The notes: a model not told the origin generated them from the sequence alone. Positions 16,702 to 24,537 are shown, numbered from the stretch's first letter. The stretch: DNA of 24,537 nt from JBEBXQ01 sp040391535 (GCA_040391535.1 JBEBXQ010000074.1:1-24537); one strand, 5' to 3'. Numbers and translations are program-made.

Positions 16702-16719
16702 TGAAGTGGGGCGACTTGC
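16702..16719. promoter_or_regulatory. Proximal operator candidate upstream of susC
   Basis: TGAAGTGGGGCGACTTGC matches the distal dyad at 13 of 18 positions with the same half-site spacing. Its centre is 110 bp from the distal centre, about 10.5 helical turns. It ends 14 bp before the -7 element, the place where an activator touching RNA polymerase would bind. Confidence 0.5.
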
Positions 16720-16733
16720 CTTTTTGTATATGG

Positions 16734-16741
16734 TACTTTTG
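16734..16741 (+). promoter_or_regulatory. -7 element of the susCDE promoter
   Basis: TACTTTTG is an exact TAnnTTTG match, 59 bp before the susC start. The nearest TTG (16716-16718) is only 15 bp away and lies inside the proximal dyad. A weak -33 box overlapped by an operator suits an activator-dependent promoter. Confidence 0.55.
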
Positions 16742-16750
16742 CTGGAAATA

Positions 16751-16770
16751 ATTTACAAAATACTGTAAAT
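16751..16770. repeat. Inverted repeat in the susC leader
   Basis: ATTTACA (16751-16757) and TGTAAAT (16764-16770) form perfect 7-bp arms around 6 bases, at or just after the predicted transcription start. It could be a repressor operator or a weak leader hairpin. Confidence 0.4.
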
Positions 16771-16800
16771 GGTAACTTATTTATTAACCAGACTAAAAGT

Positions 16801-19743
16801 ATGTTGAGAAAAATCTATTGTTTGAGATGTGGGTATCTGATGCTTCTGATCCTGTGGGCCGCTGGTTCCGCGATGGGGCAGCAAGCGGTCAGAGGGAAGG
16901 TCACCGACCGGAATGATGGCTCTCCGATGCCCGGTGTGAATGTGCTGATTAAGGGAACAACAACAGGAACCCAGACCGATGATGAAGGTCATTATCTTTT
17001 ACCGGATGTGCCGCAGGGAGCGGTACTTGTTTTCAGCTATATAGGAAAGCAAACCCAGGAAACTCCGGTGAGCGGTACGGTTATGGATGTATCTCTTGCA
17101 GATGACAGTCAGCTGCTTTCCGAAATCGTCGTAATTGGTTATGGAACGCAGAAAAAAAATGAGCTGACCGGCGCCGTTTCGACGATTACTGCAAAGGAAT
17201 TTCAGAAAGGTGTTATTACCACACCCGACCAGTTGATTTCTGGAAAAGTCGCTGGTGTACAGATTACCCCTAATGGGGGCCGTCCGGGTTCGGGGAGTAC
17301 CATCCGTATCAGGGCAGGAGCCTCACTCAATGCCAGTAATGACCCGTTGATTGTCATTGACGGTGTTCCGGTTTCGGGTGAAGGAATCAGCGGCAGCCCT
17401 AATCCGTTGAGTCTGATCAATCCCAGTGATATTGAAACCTTTACTGTGCTGAAAGATGCCAGCGCAACCGCCATCTATGGGTCAAGAGCTTCCAATGGTG
17501 TGATCATGATCACTACTAAAAAAGGAGTTTCCGGGAAGCCAAAGATTAATTTTTCGACCCAGAATGCCGTTTCAGTGATCAACCGTAAAATAGAAGTATT
17601 ATCTCCGGATCAATTGAGAACGTATGTTAGTGAGCACGGTTCTGAGGCTCAGAAAGCGATGCTGGGAACAGCAAATACCGACTGGCAGGATGAAATTTAC
17701 CAGGCGGCGTTCAGCACGGATAATAACCTGAGCATAAGCGGATCCGCCGGAAATATGCCTTACCGGGTAGGTGTTGGCTATCTGAATCAGGACGGTATCC
17801 TGAAACGGGATAATCTGAATCGCATCAGTGGGGCAGTGACATTGAATCCCCGTTTCTTTGATAAGCACCTGAAGGTCGATCTTAACCTTAAAGGGTCCAT
17901 GCAAAAATCATTCTTTGCCAATCAGGGAGCTATTTTTACTTCCATCCAGATGGATCCTACCAAGCCGGTATATGAAGAGAACAGCTTCGGTAATTTTTAT
18001 GAATGGAAGCAGGGCGAGAACCCGCACCCGCTAGCCCCGAGGAACCCGGTTGGCCTTATTGAGCAGAAAGAAGATAACGGTAAAGTGCTGAGAAGCTTCG
18101 GAAACCTGCAGCTGGATTATGCCTTCCATTTTCTTCCTGAATTAAGAGCAAATCTTAACCTGGGGTATGATATTTCAAGGGGTGAAGGAGATACGTTTGT
18201 ACCTGCTTTTGCCGCACAGAATTTCAATACTCAGGGAAACATCACTAATTACAAGGAGGAGATCAGTAATAAAGTACTGGAATTCTTTTTCAATTATAAC
18301 AAAGCGATTTCTTCCATCAACAGTCAGATTGACGTGACTGCCGGTTATGGATATTATGACAATCAAAAGACAGTATTCAATTTCCCGACTTTACGGGCTG
18401 ACGGAAGTGTGATTACTACACCTGCTTTTGCAACAGATGTACCGCAAAACCGCCTGATCTCCTACTTCGGTCGCCTTATTTATACACTGAATGACCGTTA
18501 TATTGTTTCAGGGACCTTACGGACTGACGGTTCCTCCCGTTTCAGCCCCGAAAACCGCTGGGGCGTGTTCCCTTCGGCAGCGGTTACCTGGAGGCTTGCC
18601 AAAGAGTCATTTCTCGAAAATTCCACGGTATTGTCAGATCTCAATCTTCGTTTAAGCTACGGGATCACAGGCCAGCAGGATGGTATTGCCAATTACTCCT
18701 ATCTTCCTAATTACAATTACAGTGTGAATGAGTCCAGGTATCAGTTGGGAAGCAGTTTTTACAATATGTATTCTCCCGTTGCCTATGATGCCGAAATCCG
18801 GTGGGAAAGTACGGCTACATCCAATATCGGACTTGATTACGGACTCCTCCGGGGTCGCCTGAACGGTAGTCTGGATGTCTATTACAAGAAAACCCGCGAT
18901 CTGTTAAGTACTATTCCTATTGCTGTCGGTACGAATTTCAGCAACCTGTTGCTGACTAACGTCGGGAATATGGAAAACAAAGGCTTTGAGTTCAATATCT
19001 CGGCTATACCAGTCCTGAAAAACGATCTGGAGTGGAATATGAACTTTAACTTTACTTACAATAACAGCAAGGTAACCAACCTGACAGCCGTTGATGATCC
19101 CGGATTTCTGGTGGAACAGGGCTGGATTGAAGGAAGTACCGGAAATAATATACAGGCGCATACGATCAACAAAGCACCTTTTTCATACCGTGTCTACAAA
19201 CAGGTATACAATGCAGAAGGCAAGCCGCTGGAAGGCGTTTATGCCGATCTGAACGGAGACGGTAAAATTACAGATGATGACCGGTATTATTTCAAATCTC
19301 CTATGCCTAAATACATCCTGGGCTTTTCGACCGGTGTAAATTATAAGCGCTGGAATATTTCCACTACCCTGCGTTCCAATCTTGATAACTACGTATATGA
19401 CAATGTGTCGTCCAACATGGCGATCAGCAGTAATGTCCTTAATCCGGTAAATATCATTAATAACGCGCCGGCAGATTTGCTGAATACCAATTTTCAGGTA
19501 AATCAGTACATGAGCGATTATTATGTATACAATGCTTCATTTCTGAAAATGGATAATCTTACGCTATCCTATAATGTGGGTGAAGTGTGGAAAGGCAGTA
19601 ACCTGAGTGTGTCCGGAAATATTCAGAATGTATTCACTCTGACCAATTACCATGGCGTAGATCCGGAAATTTACAGTGGTATCGACAATCGTTTTTACCC
19701 GCGTCCGAGAACTTATGTCGTTGGTCTGAATCTTAGTTTTTAA
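16801..19743 (+). CDS. susC: SusC/RagA-family TonB-dependent starch-oligosaccharide importer
   Basis: 980 residues, the usual SusC size. The signal peptide ends AGSAMG before Gln-Gln. Then come a carboxypeptidase-regulatory-like domain (about residues 28-105, GKVTDRNDGSPMPGVNVLIK), a TonB box in SEIVVIGYGTQKK (about 107-119), the plug with IRIRAGASLNASNDPLIVID and VLKDASATAIYGSRASNG, and a 22-strand barrel. DLNGDGKITDDD near residue 816 is the EF-hand-like motif common in SusC proteins. It forms the outer-membrane channel that works with SusD, which begins 13 bp downstream. Substrate, starch-derived or cyclic glucans, is inferred from the neighbouring starch-binding lipoprotein, GH13 enzyme and regulator. 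Confidence 0.95.
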   Translation: MLRKIYCLRCGYLMLLILWAAGSAMGQQAVRGKVTDRNDGSPMPGVNVLIKGTTTGTQTDDEGHYLLPDVPQGAVLVFSYIGKQTQETPVSGTVMDVSLADDSQLLSEIVVIGYGTQKKNELTGAVSTITAKEFQKGVITTPDQLISGKVAGVQITPNGGRPGSGSTIRIRAGASLNASNDPLIVIDGVPVSGEGISGSPNPLSLINPSDIETFTVLKDASATAIYGSRASNGVIMITTKKGVSGKPKINFSTQNAVSVINRKIEVLSPDQLRTYVSEHGSEAQKAMLGTANTDWQDEIYQAAFSTDNNLSISGSAGNMPYRVGVGYLNQDGILKRDNLNRISGAVTLNPRFFDKHLKVDLNLKGSMQKSFFANQGAIFTSIQMDPTKPVYEENSFGNFYEWKQGENPHPLAPRNPVGLIEQKEDNGKVLRSFGNLQLDYAFHFLPELRANLNLGYDISRGEGDTFVPAFAAQNFNTQGNITNYKEEISNKVLEFFFNYNKAISSINSQIDVTAGYGYYDNQKTVFNFPTLRADGSVITTPAFATDVPQNRLISYFGRLIYTLNDRYIVSGTLRTDGSSRFSPENRWGVFPSAAVTWRLAKESFLENSTVLSDLNLRLSYGITGQQDGIANYSYLPNYNYSVNESRYQLGSSFYNMYSPVAYDAEIRWESTATSNIGLDYGLLRGRLNGSLDVYYKKTRDLLSTIPIAVGTNFSNLLLTNVGNMENKGFEFNISAIPVLKNDLEWNMNFNFTYNNSKVTNLTAVDDPGFLVEQGWIEGSTGNNIQAHTINKAPFSYRVYKQVYNAEGKPLEGVYADLNGDGKITDDDRYYFKSPMPKYILGFSTGVNYKRWNISTTLRSNLDNYVYDNVSSNMAISSNVLNPVNIINNAPADLLNTNFQVNQYMSDYYVYNASFLKMDNLTLSYNVGEVWKGSNLSVSGNIQNVFTLTNYHGVDPEIYSGIDNRFYPRPRTYVVGLNLSF

Positions 19744-19756
19744 TCAGTATCGGATT

Positions 19757-21343
19757 ATGAAAAATATAACAAAAATTTTCCTGTCATTCTGCCTTACAGC
19801 AGGGGTGTCCGGTTGCCATAAAGATCTGAATCTGCAGCCACAGAATGATATTACAGCGGATGTAGTATACTCCACACCTGAGGGATATAAAATGGCTTTT
19901 GCCAAAATTTACGGAAGTTTTGCATTGACAGGTGGTGCGGGCTCGGGTTCGTCTGATCTTGGAGGAATTGATGCAGGTACCTCTGATTTCCTCCGTCTTT
20001 ACTGGAATGCCCAGGAGTTAACAACCGATGAGGCCGCCTGTGCATGGGTGGGTGATCCGGGTGTTTCAGAGCTGAATTTTCAGAACTGGAATTCCAATAA
20101 TGTAATGCTGAGAGGACTTTATACCCGCTCCTTGTACCAGATTACAGTGGCTAATGAGTTCCTGAGAGAAAGCACAGAAGAAAAACTTGCTTCCAGAAAT
20201 ATTACAGGTGCTGATGCCGGCGAGATAAGCGTTTATCGGGAAGAAGCCCGTTTTTTAAGGGCATATCAATACTGGGTGCTGATGGATCTTTTCGGAAACC
20301 CTCCTTTTATTACCGAAGAAAGCGGAATCAGTAAAACGGCTCCGCCCCGTATTACCCGTACTGAGTTATTCAGTTATGTGGAATCGGAACTGCTGGATAT
20401 CGAAAGCAAGCTGGTGGCACCACGGCAGAATGAATACGGAAGAGCTGACCAGGGGGCTGTGTGGGCACTGCTGACACGCCTGTATATGAACGCCGAAGTA
20501 TATCTCGGAACCGGTAATGCGAAATATACGCAAGCCATTACCTATGCTGATAAAGTAATAGGTGCAGGTTATGCACTGGAAACAGATTATCAGAAACTGT
20601 TCATCGCTGATAACGATAAGGATAACCGTGAAACCATTCTTTCCATTAATTATGATGCGATTAATACGCAGAATTACGGTGGTACCACCTTTATCATTAA
20701 TTCTTCTGTGAATAACGCCATGAATCCTGCTTCTTTTGGTATTCCGAATGGCGGATGGGGCGGTAACCGCAGCCGTGCAACACTTCCCGGTGCTTTCGGT
20801 GAGCTGGCCACTACCACGGATAAGCGGGCGATGTTTTTCGGACAAACATCCGGAATAGAAGACATGAGCGTATTTACGGATGGCCTGGCAGTAGGTAAAT
20901 TTAAGAATACCCTTTCGGATGGTACCACTGCGCCTTCCAACGATGGAACACAATGTTCGGTAGACTTCCCGTTATTCCGGCTGGCCGACATCTACCTTTT
21001 GTATGCTGAGGCCGTTTTGAGAGGTGGTAACGGGGGAAGCAATGCTACAGCACTGGAATATGTAAATCAGCTTCGGGCCCGGGCTTACGGGAATAATTCC
21101 GGTAATGTGACTTCGCTTTCCCTGGATTTTATGCTGGAAGAAAGAATGAGGGAGCTGCACTGGGAAGCTTACCGCCGTACTGATTTAATCCGTTTTGGTA
21201 AATATACCGGTGACAGCTACTTATGGCCTTTCAAAGGTGGTGTTCCTGAAGGTACTTCCATTCCGGCTTACCGTACTGTATTCCCTATTCCTGCTTCTGA
21301 TATTATTGCCAATCCAAATCTTCTGCAAAATGATAATTACTGA
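19757..21343 (+). CDS. susD: SusD/RagB-family glycan-binding lipoprotein
   Basis: 528 residues. Lipobox VSGC (Cys20), then the typical HKDLNLQPQND start of SusD proteins. The TPR-rich SusD fold is marked by YREEARFLRAYQYWVLMDLF and, near the C-terminus, FPLFRLADIYLLYAEAVLRG, LDFMLEERMRELHWEAYRRT and DLIRFGKY. The end reads PIPASDIIANPNLLQNDNY, a standard SusD C-terminus. It forms the lid over the SusC channel on the cell surface and captures oligosaccharide. It is translationally close to susE, whose start lies one base after its stop. Confidence 0.95.
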   Translation: MKNITKIFLSFCLTAGVSGCHKDLNLQPQNDITADVVYSTPEGYKMAFAKIYGSFALTGGAGSGSSDLGGIDAGTSDFLRLYWNAQELTTDEAACAWVGDPGVSELNFQNWNSNNVMLRGLYTRSLYQITVANEFLRESTEEKLASRNITGADAGEISVYREEARFLRAYQYWVLMDLFGNPPFITEESGISKTAPPRITRTELFSYVESELLDIESKLVAPRQNEYGRADQGAVWALLTRLYMNAEVYLGTGNAKYTQAITYADKVIGAGYALETDYQKLFIADNDKDNRETILSINYDAINTQNYGGTTFIINSSVNNAMNPASFGIPNGGWGGNRSRATLPGAFGELATTTDKRAMFFGQTSGIEDMSVFTDGLAVGKFKNTLSDGTTAPSNDGTQCSVDFPLFRLADIYLLYAEAVLRGGNGGSNATALEYVNQLRARAYGNNSGNVTSLSLDFMLEERMRELHWEAYRRTDLIRFGKYTGDSYLWPFKGGVPEGTSIPAYRTVFPIPASDIIANPNLLQNDNY

Positions 21344-21344
21344 G

Positions 21345-22370
21345 ATGTTTCATAGAAGAAGGACTGCCCTATGGCCTGTCCTTTTAGCAGGTGTCTTTGC
21401 CATGTTCTGCTGGTCGTGTGAAAAAGATGAAATCAGGGCGGTGGCTACTGATGGCGTGGCTGGGACATTCACATCCTCTGCTACCGATCTTCCGCTTAGT
21501 CTGGAAAAAGCAGAGACGCCCGCTGTTAAGTTTACCTGGGAACCAGCTGATTTTGGTTATCAGGCCGCGGTTTCCTATGTACTTCAACTGGGTATCAAAG
21601 GCGATAATTTTGAAACCGTTAAGGAAGTGGCTGTGCCGGCCGGACAATTTGAAGTTTCCTATACGCATCATGAATTCAATGCGCTGGTGCTGGCTTTGAA
21701 CCTGGAAACCGGTGAAGCGGCTTCTGTGGAAGCAAGGATAAAATCTTCAGTATCTTCAGCACTTTCTGCGGTTTATTCCAACATACAGGAAATGCAGGTA
21801 ACACCTTATGCGTCCATCAGTTATTTGTATGTACCCGGTGCTTATCAGGGATGGGATCCGGCTACGGCTGAAAGCCTGATTTCTCCGACCAGTAATGGGA
21901 TTTATGAAGGCGTAATTCTGTTTAGTGCCGGTAATCTCGAATTTAAAGTGACAACTGCCCGAAGCTGGGAAAACGCTTACGGACTTACAGGTGAAGGAAA
22001 AGTGGGGTTGAATGAAGGTGAAAATATCAAGGCCCCCGCGGCGGGCTCTTATCTGCTGACAGTCAATACCAATACAAATACCATTGTTATGAAACCGCTG
22101 GTATGGGGAATTATCGGTGATGCCACACCCGGTGGCTGGGACACCGATACCGACATGCAGTATAACAATGCAGAAGGCGTCTGGTCTGTAACGGCTGCCA
22201 TGAAAGCCGGTGCCTTTAAATTCAGAAAAGACCATGACTGGGGTGCAAACCTTGGCGGCAGCAACGGAACACTTACCGACGGAGGTGATAATATTTCTGT
22301 TGCAGAAGCAGGCACCTATACAATTACCCTTGACGTGTCAGGTTACACTTACTCCATCAGCAAACAATAA
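21345..22370 (+). CDS. susE: SusE-like outer-membrane starch-binding lipoprotein
   Basis: 341 residues from the ATG at 21345, one base after the susD stop. An ATG at 21330 in the same frame overlaps susD and would add 5 residues; longer in-frame extensions into susD are not credible. The signal peptide leads to Cys25 in FCWSC, a lipobox with unusual Cys and Trp before Ser. CEKDE right after resembles the acidic surface-export signal of Bacteroidota lipoproteins, so it is probably outside the cell. Residues 38-130 are a SusE-type Ig-like domain (LPLSLEKAETPAVKFTWEPA). Two starch-binding modules follow: YLYVPGAYQGWDPATAES and WGIIGDATPGGWDTDTDMQ. It should hold malto-oligosaccharides at the surface. 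Confidence 0.9.
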   Translation: MFHRRRTALWPVLLAGVFAMFCWSCEKDEIRAVATDGVAGTFTSSATDLPLSLEKAETPAVKFTWEPADFGYQAAVSYVLQLGIKGDNFETVKEVAVPAGQFEVSYTHHEFNALVLALNLETGEAASVEARIKSSVSSALSAVYSNIQEMQVTPYASISYLYVPGAYQGWDPATAESLISPTSNGIYEGVILFSAGNLEFKVTTARSWENAYGLTGEGKVGLNEGENIKAPAAGSYLLTVNTNTNTIVMKPLVWGIIGDATPGGWDTDTDMQYNNAEGVWSVTAAMKAGAFKFRKDHDWGANLGGSNGTLTDGGDNISVAEAGTYTITLDVSGYTYSISKQ

Positions 22371-22375
22371 AAAAG

Positions 22376-22405
22376 AAAGAGAAGCCTCGTAGGGGCTTCT
22401 CTTTT
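22376..22405 (+). terminator. Intrinsic terminator between susE and the GH13 gene
   Basis: Perfect 11-bp arms (22376-22386, 22394-22404) with a 7-nt loop, and a T-run at the end of the descending arm. It begins 5 bases after the susE stop and ends 14 bases before the GH13 start. Since no promoter fits in the remaining gap, the hairpin probably lowers, rather than fully stops, read-through into the enzyme gene. Confidence 0.85.
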
Positions 22406-22418
22406 AACTCCAAAATGT

Positions 22419-24263
22419 ATGAAACCATTTTTTCTGGTATTTTTACTTGCATTTGCCTCACAGCTTAATGCGCAGAAACCCGTTTTGCAGCGAATCGAGC
22501 CCTTATTCTGGTACTCAGGAATGAATAATCCTGAAGTTCAGCTGATGGTTTACGGTAAAAATATAGGCAAGACCGCGGTTGAAATAAATCATCCGGGTGT
22601 TAAAATAAAACAGGCTCATCAGGTAGAAAATCCGGATTACTTATTTCTGGATCTGGTAGTTGGTAAAGAAGCGCAGCCCGGAAAATTTACTATCCGCTTT
22701 AAATCCGCAGACAATAATGAGCTTCAGTATGCGTACGAGCTGAAGCCCAGGAACAAAGGCATTAAGGCGCAGGGAGTAGGCACAAAGGATCTGATTTATC
22801 TGATTATGCCTGACCGGTTTGCCAATGGCGATACCGGCAATGATGTGATTCCCGGTCTCCTGGATAAGGAAATCCGTCGGGATTCCATGTATTATCGTCA
22901 TGGCGGTGATCTGAAAGGTATTATCAGCAAACTGGACTATTTGCAGGAACTGGGTGTTACAACCCTTTGGCTGAATCCCGTGCTGACCAATGATATGCAA
23001 GAGGCATCGTATCATGGTTATGCCCAGACAGAAAATTATCATATTGATCCCCGTTTTGGTGGAAATGAAGCCTATCTGCAACTTTCAGAGGCATTGCACC
23101 GGCGAGGAATGAAACTGATCAAAGACATTGTGCACAATCATTTCGGCCTTAATCACTGGACAGTGGTAAATCCTCCTTTTAAAAACTGGGTGAATCAATG
23201 GCCTTCCTATACCAATACCAATTATAAAGACCAGGCCATCTTCGACCCTTATGCATCTGATTCAGATAAAAGCACAATGGTTAACGGGTGGTTTGTGCCT
23301 TCCATGCCGGATATGAATCAGCATGAGCGTTTTGTCAGAAACTACATTACCCAAAGCCATATCTGGTGGATCGAATATGCCGGTATCGATGGCTTCCGGC
23401 TGGATACCTATCCTTACAATGATCTGAACTATATGGCTGAATGGGCAAAGAAGATTACCGACGAGTTTCCTGACTTTACTTTTTTCGGCGAAACATGGGT
23501 ACACGGTGTTCCCAATCAGGCGGCGTTTACGGAAGGAAATGTAATGAAACAGGGAATAGATACCGGTTTGCAGGGAGTAACTGATTTTCAGCTGCATTTC
23601 GCGATTATTGAAGCATTGAACGGTGACTTCGGCTGGACTACCGGTGTGAACAAACTCTATAGTGTGCTGGCTTCAGATTATGTTTATAAAAATCCGGCAA
23701 AAAATGTAATTTTTCTGGATAACCATGATATCAGCCGTTTTTTCTCGGTCATCGGAGAGGATCATGATAAATACAAAGCAGCTTTGTCGTGGCTGCTGAC
23801 TTACCGGGGTATTCCTCAGCTATATTATGGTGCCGAGATTCTGATGAAAAATTTCAGTAACCCTGACGGGCTCGTAAGGTCCGATTTTCCTGGCGGATGG
23901 CCGGGTGATACGGTTGATAAATTTACGTCTGAAGGACGAACCCCGGCCGAAAATGAAATCGTTGATCTCATCAAATCACTGGCAGCTTACCGGAAAAAAT
24001 ACGATGTACTGGCAACCGGGAAGTTGATGCATTATGTGCCGGTCGATGGCGTGTACGTCTATTTCCGGTACGATGATGAAAAGACCGTAATGGTGATTAT
24101 GAATACTTCCGGTAAAGAAACCACAGTGGAAACATCGCGGTTTACAGAAAGAATAAAAAGTTTTTCAACTGCACGTAATCTTGTCACCAATCAGCAGCTG
24201 CAGGACTTGTCAGGTATAAAGATCCCCGCCCGGAATACCTGGGTGCTTGAGCTGGGCAATTAG
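22419..24263 (+). CDS. Secreted GH13 cyclomaltodextrinase / neopullulanase
   Basis: 614 residues. A type I signal peptide (MKPFFLVFLLAFASQLNA) is cut before Gln. Residues 20-115 are the cyclomaltodextrinase-type N-terminal beta domain (VLQRIEPLFWYSGMNNPEVQ). The GH13 barrel has all four conserved regions: DIVHNH (Asp236, His241), GFRLDTY with nucleophile Asp329, FFGETW with acid/base Glu358, and FLDNHD with Asp437. A C-terminal beta domain ends the protein. The layout matches the Flavobacterium cyclomaltodextrinase type and the periplasmic SusA neopullulanase. It should cut cyclodextrins, maltodextrins or pullulan to maltose or panose. Lack of a lipobox points to the periplasm, unlike the surface amylase SusG. 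Confidence 0.9.
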   Translation: MKPFFLVFLLAFASQLNAQKPVLQRIEPLFWYSGMNNPEVQLMVYGKNIGKTAVEINHPGVKIKQAHQVENPDYLFLDLVVGKEAQPGKFTIRFKSADNNELQYAYELKPRNKGIKAQGVGTKDLIYLIMPDRFANGDTGNDVIPGLLDKEIRRDSMYYRHGGDLKGIISKLDYLQELGVTTLWLNPVLTNDMQEASYHGYAQTENYHIDPRFGGNEAYLQLSEALHRRGMKLIKDIVHNHFGLNHWTVVNPPFKNWVNQWPSYTNTNYKDQAIFDPYASDSDKSTMVNGWFVPSMPDMNQHERFVRNYITQSHIWWIEYAGIDGFRLDTYPYNDLNYMAEWAKKITDEFPDFTFFGETWVHGVPNQAAFTEGNVMKQGIDTGLQGVTDFQLHFAIIEALNGDFGWTTGVNKLYSVLASDYVYKNPAKNVIFLDNHDISRFFSVIGEDHDKYKAALSWLLTYRGIPQLYYGAEILMKNFSNPDGLVRSDFPGGWPGDTVDKFTSEGRTPAENEIVDLIKSLAAYRKKYDVLATGKLMHYVPVDGVYVYFRYDDEKTVMVIMNTSGKETTVETSRFTERIKSFSTARNLVTNQQLQDLSGIKIPARNTWVLELGN

Positions 24264-24320
24264 CAGAAGCTGAAAAGATACTTGTCAAATTCTGGGTTAA
24301 AGAACACAACCTTGTTTTAA

Positions 24321-24353
24321 ATGCCCTATTTTTGTGAAAATGAAATAGGGCAT
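24321..24353. promoter_or_regulatory. 11-bp dyad overlapping a -7 element before a lipoprotein gene
   Basis: ATGCCCTATTT (24321-24331) and AAATAGGGCAT (24343-24353) are perfect arms around 11 bases. A TAnnTTTG match (TATTTTTG, 24327-24334) lies across the left arm, 26 bp before the next ATG. It may be an operator over that promoter or the terminator of the GH13 gene; no U-tract follows on the plus strand. Confidence 0.45.
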
Positions 24354-24359
24354 AAATTC

Positions 24360-24537
24360 ATGAGTTATATAAGCAGTAGTATCAAAGGATGCAGTCATTA
24401 TGGTTTTACGGGGATCCTTCTTCTCTTTATTAGTATCGTTACAGGGTGTTCATCTCCACCCGATAAACTCGGAGATCTTGACCTTGTGAAATGGCGGGCC
24501 GACCGCGGTGGCTGCAAAAACGAAAGAGCCCTGCTGG
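24360..24537 (+). CDS. Unidentified lipoprotein, C-terminus beyond right edge
   Basis: Only the first 59 codons are present. An unusually long start (SYISSSIKGCSHYG) precedes the hydrophobic stretch ILLLFISIVTGC, with the lipobox at Cys30. Methionine is not found again before the Cys, so the ATG at 24360 is the only ATG start. After the Cys come SSPPDKLGDLDLVKWRADRGG and more charged residues. The WRADRGGC segment resembles small uncharacterised Bacteroidota lipoproteins, but I cannot name a family or a function. It may or may not belong to the starch locus; a possible separate promoter argues that it is its own unit. Confidence 0.65.
   Translation, partial: MSYISSSIKGCSHYGFTGILLLFISIVTGCSSPPDKLGDLDLVKWRADRGGCKNERALL

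Noticed and set aside
21195..21344. N-terminal extension of the SusE-like gene into susD
   Set aside because: It is an out-of-frame reading of susD. Starting at 21345 gives a direct lipoprotein signal peptide one base after the susD stop.
1..24537. CRISPR array, tRNA, rRNA, phage or conjugation genes
   Set aside because: No regularly spaced repeats, no cloverleaf or rRNA-like sequence, and no phage or transfer genes were recognised on inspection of the window.

Overview
The window is chromosomal DNA of a member of the Bacteroidota, most likely Cytophagales, Chitinophagales or Sphingobacteriales; genus not resolved. The evidence is a SusC/SusD pair, several TAnnTTTG-type -7 promoter elements, starts without Shine-Dalgarno sequences, and exported proteins that mostly carry Gln directly after the signal-peptidase I site.

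Left part (1-8 kb): the left edge cuts a minus-strand Rpn/Transposase_31 nuclease gene. A stand-alone TonB-dependent outer-membrane receptor follows on the plus strand. It converges on a minus-strand cassette of ribokinase, a DMT-type permease and a lipoprotein nucleoside hydrolase. Together these could split nucleosides in the periplasm, import a product and phosphorylate ribose. A membrane-anchored diheme cytochrome c lies further right, with an intrinsic terminator.

Middle part (8-14.7 kb): a two-gene plus-strand unit encodes a secreted xylose-isomerase-like TIM barrel protein and an Nramp-fold transporter that lacks both canonical metal-binding motifs. Then come an exported M28 metallopeptidase, an RsmF-like rRNA m5C methyltransferase and a lipoprotein glutaminyl cyclase.

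Right part (14.7-24.3 kb): a complete starch or maltodextrin/cyclodextrin utilisation locus. Its regulator has an unusual design: two tandem starch-binding-like domains outside, seven membrane helices and a cytoplasmic AraC DNA-binding domain. susC, susD and a SusE-like starch-binding lipoprotein follow in a tight operon. After an intrinsic terminator comes a secreted GH13 cyclomaltodextrinase/neopullulanase. Between regulator and susC are two related dyads whose centres are exactly 110 bp apart, the proximal one just upstream of the susC promoter. They are good candidates for the regulator's operators. The window ends in the first 59 codons of an unidentified lipoprotein gene.

The most interesting items are the sensor-regulator with its paired operators, and the non-canonical Nramp-like transporter beside a secreted sugar-isomerase-like protein. 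Promoter and operator calls come from inspection only.
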